From CAVYWD01 sp963772225 (lineage in GTDB: Bacteria > Myxococcota > Myxococcia > Myxococcales > UBA5297), in contig CAVYWD010000011.1 of the NCBI GenBank assembly GCA_963772225.1, forward strand, positions 682,001 through 746,000: a stretch of DNA of 64,000 nt, given 5' to 3'. Positions 33,131-39,995 of this stretch are shown here, piece after piece. The notes beneath the pieces were generated by a model, which saw only the letters and a list, made by a program, of their open reading frames with translations, was not told where the DNA came from and did not search any database. Each line of letters opens with the position of its first letter. The stretch's first letter is position 1. The translations under genes were made by a program, and so were the position numbers.

Positions 33131-33840
33131 GGCGGCGGCGGCGCCGGCGGAAGTCTCGGGACCTTGAGCGGCACTGCGTGGAGCATCGAGACGGCGCCGT
33201 CTCCGCTCCCCGTGGCGACCCACCGATCGCCCCCGAACTCCACGCTTTCCACGCCAAAGAGCGGCACCTTCTCCGACGCTACGACTTGTGCAACCTTCCC
33301 GGCACTCGTAGTGACCGCCAAACGCTGCGCGTCGCCTGAGAAGGGTCCGCGGTCGATACGCGTCGCTCCCATCGACTTCGCCATGCCTCGCACCTCGAGG
33401 GAGTTGAGGGCGACGTCCATCGGCACCGAGATGGGTGGCTGAGGGGGAATCCACAAGGCCATTCGGGCCAGCAAAGGCGCCTTCTCGATGACGAACCAGA
33501 GGACGACCAAGTGGCGGGGATTCGAGTCGACAAAGTCGAGCTCGACCTGGCGCAGCGTCTGCGGACCCTCGGTCTTGTCGAGGACGTACGCGACGCGAAC
33601 TTTCCCTGGCTTCACCCCGGCGCGGCGAATTTCGTACTCCACGTATTCGCCCGGTCGTGTCAGTGCCAGCGAGCCGAACCGCACCGGCGGAGGAACGGAG
33701 GCGATCATCGTGCCGCGCACGTCCGCCTCGGAGACGACGCGAGACGGGCTGCTCGGCTTGGCCGAAGCCGCGCCGATCGGCACCGCTGGCGTTTGAGCGG
33801 CCAATAGCATCGGCAAAAGGGGGCCGAGAAGGAGCGTCAT
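33127..33840 (-). CDS. exported protein of cassette 2 (p237), paralogue of 14244-14972
   Basis: 237 aa. Signal peptide MTLLLGPLLPMLLAAQTPA. Beta-rich body: PGEYVEYEIRRAGVKPGKVR, QTLRQVELDFVDSNPRHLVV and a proline-rich end PRLPPAPPPP. The pattern of an anti-parallel sandwich that 'modifies' a substrate chain is only a guess; no active site is seen. Coupled by ATGA to the downstream gene. Part of the exported set attached to the TadE/TadG genes. Confidence 0.7.
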   Translation of the reverse strand: MTLLLGPLLPMLLAAQTPAVPIGAASAKPSSPSRVVSEADVRGTMIASVPPPVRFGSLALTRPGEYVEYEIRRAGVKPGKVRVAYVLDKTEGPQTLRQVELDFVDSNPRHLVVLWFVIEKAPLLARMALWIPPQPPISVPMDVALNSLEVRGMAKSMGATRIDRGPFSGDAQRLAVTTSAGKVAQVVASEKVPLFGVESVEFGGDRWVATGSGDGAVSMLHAVPLKVPRLPPAPPPP

Positions 33841-33898
33841 GAATTTAGGCTGCGGCGTGGCGCATGGGCGCGGGCCCGGGTCGAGTCACGAGAATACA

Positions 33899-34105
33899 TC
33901 AGCCGATGGGATAGCCCAGCACGATGTAGAAGCCCCGGACGTAGACAGAGAACGCCGCGAGGCTGTCGGGGTAGAAGCGAAGGAGCGTGACCCCCGTGAG
34001 GCCGATCCCTCCCAACATCGCCGCCAAGATGAGGGTGCTCTCGGTCATTGCCTGGCCGCGCTGGCCAGAGGGCGCTCGAAGCATCCTGCGGATATGAAGG
34101 CTCAT
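33899..34105 (-). CDS. 68-aa Flp/pseudopilin-like peptide, cassette 2
   Basis: GQRGQAMTESTLILAAMLGG is a prepilin-like segment (Gly, then Glu at +5, hydrophobic helix). The C-terminus FSVYVRGFYIVLGYPIG is shared with the cassette 1 peptide. Its ATG overlaps the previous stop. Could be a small pilin or a membrane subunit. Confidence 0.75.
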   Translation of the reverse strand: MSLHIRRMLRAPSGQRGQAMTESTLILAAMLGGIGLTGVTLLRFYPDSLAAFSVYVRGFYIVLGYPIG

Positions 34106-34887
34106 GGGGTCTTCTCCAGGAGGATGAAGACGGCCGTCTCCGGGCGGTCCTTCTTGTTGATGGGGGTGTAGCTCACGGTGACCCGCTCGCCCGCCCCGAC
34201 GAAGGCCCCCTTGGATGAACCCATCGCGCGATAGCCGCGATCGATCATTGCCTTCTCGAATCTCGCCGAGACTTCGACCGTGGTCCCGGAGATGATCTGC
34301 GAGATGCTCGAGCTCGTCGCCGACTCGCTGGTGTTTTGGTCGTCCAATCGGGACACGGTCACCGCGCCCTCAATCATCGGCAGCCGCTCGGGATACTCCG
34401 GCGCGATGTGAATCCCGTCGGTAACGTCCATGATGGACGGGAACGCGAGCGTCCCACTCCCCTGGCGAATGGCGTGCACGGCCACGAGCTCGCCGGTCGT
34501 CTCGTCGTAGTAGCTCACCATCGCGGCGTCGCCGCCACCGTCCACGGAGACGTGGCGGCCGGAGCGTCGGAAGACTCGCCCATAGTAGTTGACCACCTGC
34601 TCCAGCGAGTCGGATGAGCGGAAGGTGTGCATCTCCGCGGGATTGCCGTTCATCTCGAGACGGCCCATGGGCGTGAAGAGCGCTCCAGGGTAATCCGGGA
34701 AACGACGTCGGAAATCGTCTGAGCGCCGCAGCCCCTGCGGCTCGGGCGACTCGCCCGCGGCCTGAGCCGGTGGAGTCTCCGGGATCACCGCTGCCGCGAC
34801 GGCCAGGGCGAGAAGCGCGCCCAAACCAGCCGTACGCAGGCGGGTGCCGGTTCGGTCGATGAGAGGGGCTAGGCTAGGAGAACGCAT
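34102..34887 (-). CDS. exported protein with YPGA motif, cassette 2
   Basis: 261 aa. A hydrophobic signal helix (LGALLALAVAAAVIPETPPAQA), then FPDYPGALFTPMGRLEMNG, shared with the cassette 1 protein at 15903. The middle reads SDSLEQVVNYYGRVFRRSGR, a two-layer fold pattern, then a Ser/Thr-rich stretch and FEKAMIDRGYRAMGSSKGAF. Periplasmic by prediction; function unknown. Confidence 0.72.
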   Translation of the reverse strand: MRSPSLAPLIDRTGTRLRTAGLGALLALAVAAAVIPETPPAQAAGESPEPQGLRRSDDFRRRFPDYPGALFTPMGRLEMNGNPAEMHTFRSSDSLEQVVNYYGRVFRRSGRHVSVDGGGDAAMVSYYDETTGELVAVHAIRQGSGTLAFPSIMDVTDGIHIAPEYPERLPMIEGAVTVSRLDDQNTSESATSSSISQIISGTTVEVSARFEKAMIDRGYRAMGSSKGAFVGAGERVTVSYTPINKKDRPETAVFILLEKTP

Positions 34888-34907
34888 GGGCTCACCGTGC
34901 CTTCCAG

Positions 34908-36032
34908 CTATTGGCAGCCAGAGGAACTGTAGTTGAAGACTGTATGCGAATTCGAGGCGTAATCGACCTCTGAGTACTTAGACTTGGTCGTGCCCAGGTA
35001 GTAGTCGCCGCGGCACTGATACGCTCGATAGTCGGGGTTCTTCGACTTGCGAAGGTCCTGGATTTGACTGGGCTCGCAGGCCCTCCCTTGCACCGAGCTG
35101 CACCAGTGGTCTGCGCTGCCCGTGAAGTAGAACGCGTAGTACTTGTCGCCCGGCGCCGTCCTGACATGCCCGGTTTGCTGCTTTCCGTTGTCATTGACCG
35201 TGACGCCGTATCGAGTATTCGAATATGGGTCCTGGAGGCGCGTGGAATCGGAAATGTAGTCCCCACTGAAGGGCCAGTCCCAGATGCCGAACATGGCAAG
35301 CACCGTCCCGAGGAAGTCGAAGGTGCCGGAGAAGCGACTGTAAACAGTCAGGTACGCCATCTTCTTGACCGAAGCAGTCGTCAGGTCGGAGACATGGTCG
35401 TAGGCCGGGAGACCGTTCCAGACACTGAGGTCAACAGCGGCAAACGTCTTGTAATCCATCGTCATGGAATCTTTGAAGGAGAGGTCCAACTTCTCCGCGC
35501 CGCTCTCGCCGGAGATGTAGTCGCCGACCCTTTTGGGGATCAGCATGTTCTTCATGTCGATTTGGACGTTTGTCTGAACTCGACCATCATCCAGACTCAT
35601 GCCCAGAAAGCTCATGATGCCGTCCGAGGCCGTCCCCAGCGCTCCACTCACCGCTCCGAAAATGGTTGAGGCCATGCCACTCAGACCTGGAGGCTTGGAA
35701 TTCGAGCGTCCGTCCGACATCGGCGACTTGACAAGGGATGCAGCCGCCTGGCTGATCTTGACCGTGTTGAAGCGAGCCTTCCCGAGCTTTCCGGTCGGGG
35801 TCGTACTGTCGAGGTCCTCGAAACGCGCAACCACGTCATTGGTGGCACCGACCGTCTGGTTGAATGCGAGATAGCGCGCGGCCTCGGCGGCCTTGAGCCT
35901 ACCCTGCTGCATCTCCCAGAAATAGATCAACCAAAAGACCATGACCGTGAGGATGGGCGCCATGATGGCCATCTCGACCACGGAGGAGCCGACCTCGCGT
36001 CGGTTGCGTCGCAGATGCAGTCTGGTGGGCAT
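34908..36032 (-). CDS. TadE-like pseudopilin, cassette 2 (second TadE)
   Basis: 374 aa. GSSVVEMAIMAPILTVMVFW is the TadE helix with Glu at the expected place; RLKAAEAARYLAFNQTVGAT follows. The large outer domain has paired Cys near its end (CSSVQGRAC, YQCRGDYYLG, SSSGCQ). ATG at 36032 with AAGGGTG 7 bp upstream; the frame above it belongs to a shadow of the TadG gene. Counterpart of 16690-17754. Confidence 0.8.
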   Translation of the reverse strand: MPTRLHLRRNRREVGSSVVEMAIMAPILTVMVFWLIYFWEMQQGRLKAAEAARYLAFNQTVGATNDVVARFEDLDSTTPTGKLGKARFNTVKISQAAASLVKSPMSDGRSNSKPPGLSGMASTIFGAVSGALGTASDGIMSFLGMSLDDGRVQTNVQIDMKNMLIPKRVGDYISGESGAEKLDLSFKDSMTMDYKTFAAVDLSVWNGLPAYDHVSDLTTASVKKMAYLTVYSRFSGTFDFLGTVLAMFGIWDWPFSGDYISDSTRLQDPYSNTRYGVTVNDNGKQQTGHVRTAPGDKYYAFYFTGSADHWCSSVQGRACEPSQIQDLRKSKNPDYRAYQCRGDYYLGTTKSKYSEVDYASNSHTVFNYSSSGCQ

Positions 36033-36043
36033 GGCTGGCACCC

Positions 36044-37615
36044 TTAATAGTTGAACATCGGGCCAGAGAGGCCCTTGCGGAAGAGCACAATTCCAGCAGG
36101 CTCCACCGCCGCCGCCCACGCCAAGCCGGCCGAGTCGGCGGGGATGAGCTGGGCGGTCCAAAGGGGATTGAAGAAGTTCGGGGCCTCTTGCCACTTGCCT
36201 GGCCGGTGGTAGACCGCCCGCGCCGCGGAGAGGGCCATCATGCCGCCGGTCAAGTTGTCGAAGCCCGTGAGGCTGCCCGAGTTTTCCGCCTTGCCCTGCC
36301 AGGTCAGGTCGAGCTGCCCCTTGTCTTGCCCCTCGACGCCCTTGGTGAAGGTGCCGTCGCCGGTGACGATGTTGGACTTCAACTCGAAGACCTGCTGGGT
36401 CCCCTTCATGTCTTTTGACCCGACCATGGCAAACGCGGGCTGGTTGAAAAGGTTGGACGCCGGGTCCTTGTAGCCCGGGTTCGCGAGGTAGTAGCCGGTG
36501 ATCCCATACCACGTGAGGTTTCCGGAGTCGGTTTCTGGACCGATGCTCGCGCCCGCGCCGAACACCTTGACGTGGCCGCCCCACGTCATTCCGCCGCCGT
36601 TGTAGTCGGCTTGCCCGCCGAAGTAGAAGCCGAAGTCGAAGATCGTCGGTCCGTCTCCGAACCAGCTGCACCAAGCCTTGAGGACGAGGGAGAGACCGTC
36701 GCGCGCATCGATGCGGTCCTTGATGCTCTGATCCTCATAGTTGCGGATGCTTGAAGTCGCGGTCTTGGACATGTTGAGGCACATGCCGGGCACCGGTGCA
36801 GACCATGACCAGACACGGGTCAGAAACACCGGCTGCATGTCCTCAGAGCCCGCGGTGTACTTGCGGCGCTCGGCGTTGGCGATGTTCCCCATGAGCATGC
36901 GATAGCGCGCGTACTTCGCGTCCTGCAGGTCATTCTGCTCATAGAGCTGGAACTGGGTCGTCGGCGCGCCAAAACCGCCGTCAATCATGCTGTAGAGCTG
37001 CTCCGGGTTCCGAATGTTGATGTAGGTATTTGCAAGGGAGGCCAAAAATCCTTGGAGCTCGTTCATCTTGGCCTTGGCATCGGTCATGACGCCCGGCCCA
37101 TTCGCCCCGGTCACTGCCGCCAACTCGGCGGCCATGCCGCTGACGACCAGCACCTGCGCGATGTGGAGGGCCGCGTTGAGGCCTGTAAACACATACAGGA
37201 GAATTGGAACAATATAACTTATCGCCTCGTAGACGAGGTCTATGAACTCCTTGATGGCAGCAAAGATGGCGCCAATGTATGGGATGTTCTCGGCGATCTC
37301 GCAGAGCGTCCCAATGAATTCTTTGATGTAGTAAGCGTGGCTAAGCCAGGCCATCGCCGTCATGGACGCGCAGTGATGGAGCACCATGGTGCGGTTGGTG
37401 TACGCGAGGAAGTTGAATACGCGCGCGGTCTTCGCGGCCATGCTGTAGGCCTGCGCGTCCGTGGCATCCTGCAGCTTCACCTTCTGATAGACCGCGTTGC
37501 CGATGCTCACCGAGGTGAGGATCGCCACCGCCATGGCGAGCATGCCGATGGCGCCGATGACGATGGCGTGGCCCCGCTCGTCCCGGTTGAATCTCTGGAA
37601 TCGGTGATAGAGCAT
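36044..37615 (-). CDS. TadG-like protein, cassette 2
   Basis: 523 aa. DERGHAIVIGAIGMLAMAVA is the Tad N-terminal helix and KVKLQDATDAQAYSMAAKTA the conserved segment after it. A second hydrophobic zone (SYIVPILLYVFTGLNAALHI, about residues 135-155) also occurs in the cassette 1 homologue. The remainder is an extracytoplasmic beta-rich domain. Located between two TadE-like genes as in cassette 1. Confidence 0.82.
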   Translation of the reverse strand: MLYHRFQRFNRDERGHAIVIGAIGMLAMAVAILTSVSIGNAVYQKVKLQDATDAQAYSMAAKTARVFNFLAYTNRTMVLHHCASMTAMAWLSHAYYIKEFIGTLCEIAENIPYIGAIFAAIKEFIDLVYEAISYIVPILLYVFTGLNAALHIAQVLVVSGMAAELAAVTGANGPGVMTDAKAKMNELQGFLASLANTYINIRNPEQLYSMIDGGFGAPTTQFQLYEQNDLQDAKYARYRMLMGNIANAERRKYTAGSEDMQPVFLTRVWSWSAPVPGMCLNMSKTATSSIRNYEDQSIKDRIDARDGLSLVLKAWCSWFGDGPTIFDFGFYFGGQADYNGGGMTWGGHVKVFGAGASIGPETDSGNLTWYGITGYYLANPGYKDPASNLFNQPAFAMVGSKDMKGTQQVFELKSNIVTGDGTFTKGVEGQDKGQLDLTWQGKAENSGSLTGFDNLTGGMMALSAARAVYHRPGKWQEAPNFFNPLWTAQLIPADSAGLAWAAAVEPAGIVLFRKGLSGPMFNY

Positions 37616-37648
37616 TTGAGCTGGCTCCGTCCGACGTGGGCCGGGCGA

Positions 37649-38452
37649 CTAGATCGCGCAGGCGCTGACCTTGGACTTCATGAGGTTGGACTGCATTCGC
37701 ATCGTGTAGGTGCCCGTCAGGGGAATGAGATAGACGGGGTGCGAGGGCAGGTGCGCCGCGATGTACAGCGGGACGTAGTCTCCGCCCTTGGATAGCCCCT
37801 TGCCCTCCAGGACTTCGAACGAGTTGAGGCCGGTCATCGAGACCTCCTGCGACTCGAAGAGCGGCCCAACGTCGTACTTCAACCATTCGCCCCCCAAGAG
37901 CCACGAATGGATCATCCGATTCGCGAAGGGGATCCGCATTTCGTAGAAGTACTTGACTCGGACTGACAGGTTGTTCGCCGCCACGGCGTCCGGCCGGAGA
38001 TCGTCGAAATCGATCTCGTTCTTGCCCGTGCGCCAGTCCAGCTTGTTGAAGGTGCTGTTGAGGTTCGCCTTCGACGGGTTGACGACTTGGACCTGGACGA
38101 TGTCGAAGCCGAGCTTCGTGGTCAGCCAGTTCCCCACCCGCCAGAAGTTGAAGAGCTTGGCGGCATTGAAAAGCGTATCAGCCCGACCGCTGATCGGGAT
38201 CCCGAACTCCGACGGGTTGGGCAACGTCGGCGTGACCCCGATGAAGGCAGCGAACCTCATTCGGTCGCAGTCGCCGTTGTTCACGATGGCCGAGCGCGCC
38301 GCCCGGTAGGCCGCGTACTCCGTCATCATCTGGGCCTGATGCACCATCCCGAGCTGGATCGTGCCCAAAACAAAGAAGATCATCATCGGGACTGTGATGG
38401 CCGTCTCGACGGCGACCTGACCGGGCTCTGCTCGCTTCCGGCGAGAGAACAT
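37649..38452 (-). CDS. TadE-like pseudopilin, cassette 2 (first TadE)
   Basis: 267 aa. PGQVAVETAITVPMMIFFVL and MTEYAAYRAARSAIVNNGDC give the TadE prepilin helix and following segment. It ends YTMRMQSNLMKSKVSACAI. First gene of cassette 2; it lacks the CpaC-like leader gene found in cassette 1. Divergent from hutI with only a short shared promoter. Confidence 0.84.
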   Translation of the reverse strand: MFSRRKRAEPGQVAVETAITVPMMIFFVLGTIQLGMVHQAQMMTEYAAYRAARSAIVNNGDCDRMRFAAFIGVTPTLPNPSEFGIPISGRADTLFNAAKLFNFWRVGNWLTTKLGFDIVQVQVVNPSKANLNSTFNKLDWRTGKNEIDFDDLRPDAVAANNLSVRVKYFYEMRIPFANRMIHSWLLGGEWLKYDVGPLFESQEVSMTGLNSFEVLEGKGLSKGGDYVPLYIAAHLPSHPVYLIPLTGTYTMRMQSNLMKSKVSACAI

Positions 38453-38549
38453 GCGCGTGACGCCTCCTTAAGCTTGCCTGGCGTATCCTAGCGGCCGCGG
38501 GCACGCGGTCGTCATCGGTCAGGTGGACGCTGCCCCAGGGGCTTCCCGG

Positions 38550-39824
38550 ATGCCTCCCACCTTTGCCGACCTCGCCCTCCGCCACGCGGCAGAGCTCTGC
38601 CCCATGACAGGCGAGGGCCCCGAGGGGCTCTCCCGGCTGGGCGCCATCCCCGACGGCGCGCTCGCGTGCCGCGCCGGTCGCATCGTTTGGCTCGGCCCCG
38701 ATCGCGACTTCGATCGCTCCGTCTCCCTCGCCCCAGGCGCCCGGGTGCTCGATGCCGCCGGCTGCACGGTCACCCCGGGCCTCGTGGACTGCCACACCCA
38801 CCTCGTGTTCGCCGGAGACCGGGCCGATGAGCACGCGCGCCTATGCCAGGGCGCGAGCTACCAGGAGATCGCCTCCGCCGGCGGCGGGATAGCCTCGACT
38901 GTCAACGCGACGCGAGCCGCCAGCGAGGACCGCCTGGTCGCCCTCGCCCTCCCGCGCCTCGCCCGCTTGCTCGCCTTCGGCGTCACCACCGCCGAGGCCA
39001 AGAGCGGCTACGGGCTCTCCACCGAAAGCGAGCTCAAGATCCTGCGCGCGGTCGCTCGGCTCGGCGCGCTCCAGCCCGTCGAGCTCCTCCCCACGCTTTT
39101 GTGCGCGCACGCGGTTCCTTCAGAGCACGCGGCCCGCCGGAGCGACTACGTCGACCTCTGCACCCGGGAGATCATCCCCGAGGCGGCGCGGCTGAAGCTC
39201 GCGCGGTTCTGCGACGCCTTCGTGGAGGCCGGCGCTTTCAGCGCGGACGAAGGCCGCGCCATTCTGGAGGCCGGAGCCCGTTGCGGTCTCATCCCTCGCA
39301 TCCACGCCGATCAGCTCTCGGCCTCGGGCGGCAGCCGCCTCGCCGCCCAGCTGCGCGCCGCCACCGCCGATCACTTGGAGGCCATCGACGCCCAGGGCAT
39401 CGCCGCGCTGGCGGCCGCGGGAACGAGCGCCGTCCTGCTGCCGACCTCCACGCTCCTCCTGCGGCAGCCGCGCTTCGCCCCCGGGCGCGCGCTCTGGGAC
39501 GCCGGCGTGAACGTGGCGCTCGGCACCAACCTGAACCCGGGCTCGGCCATGAGCGAGAACGCTTCGCTCACCCTGGGCCTCGCTTGCCTCTCCAACGGGC
39601 TTTCCCCCGCCGAAGCCCTGTTCGCCTTCACCCGCGGCGCCGCCCTGGCGCTAGGCCTGGGGGATTCGCTGGGCGCCCTCGCGCCGGGGTTCCAGGCCGA
39701 CATCGCGGTCCACGCGTGCGCGACGCACCGCCACCTCGCTTACCACTTCGGCATCTCCCACGCGCGGACCGTCATCAAGCGCGGTGAAGTGGTCTTCGAC
39801 GTGCCGCTGCCCCTGTGCCCCTAA
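38550..39824 (+). CDS. hutI: imidazolonepropionase
   Basis: About 424 aa; third step of histidine breakdown (imidazolone propionate to N-formimino-L-glutamate). Amidohydrolase metal motif GLVDCHTHLVFAG, later HADQLSASGG, TADHLEAID and ALGTNLNPGSAMSENASL. A GTG at 38523 is an alternative start; I take the ATG at 38550. Other hut genes are not in the window. Ends shortly before a bidirectional terminator. Confidence 0.94.
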   Translation: MPPTFADLALRHAAELCPMTGEGPEGLSRLGAIPDGALACRAGRIVWLGPDRDFDRSVSLAPGARVLDAAGCTVTPGLVDCHTHLVFAGDRADEHARLCQGASYQEIASAGGGIASTVNATRAASEDRLVALALPRLARLLAFGVTTAEAKSGYGLSTESELKILRAVARLGALQPVELLPTLLCAHAVPSEHAARRSDYVDLCTREIIPEAARLKLARFCDAFVEAGAFSADEGRAILEAGARCGLIPRIHADQLSASGGSRLAAQLRAATADHLEAIDAQGIAALAAAGTSAVLLPTSTLLLRQPRFAPGRALWDAGVNVALGTNLNPGSAMSENASLTLGLACLSNGLSPAEALFAFTRGAALALGLGDSLGALAPGFQADIAVHACATHRHLAYHFGISHARTVIKRGEVVFDVPLPLCP

Positions 39825-39933
39825 CCCGCCAAGCCGGAACCAAAGAGGGTTGCCTTAGGCTCCAGGCCCCGCACAGGATTTCGCGCCGAAGTGACTAGCT
39901 AGTGGCGCCCTGACGGCGAAGGCCCGCAAACGC

Positions 39934-39969
39934 GAAGGGACGAGAGGCGCTCGGGCCTCTCGTCCCTTC
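39934..39969. terminator. perfect 15-bp hairpin between hutI and ppdK
   Basis: GAAGGGACGAGAGGC (39934-39948) pairs with GCCTCTCGTCCCTTC (39955-39969), loop of 6. It lies between two convergent genes and can serve both. Confidence 0.85.
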
Positions 39970-39995
39970 ATCGACTCGATGCTCGAACAGCGCGC

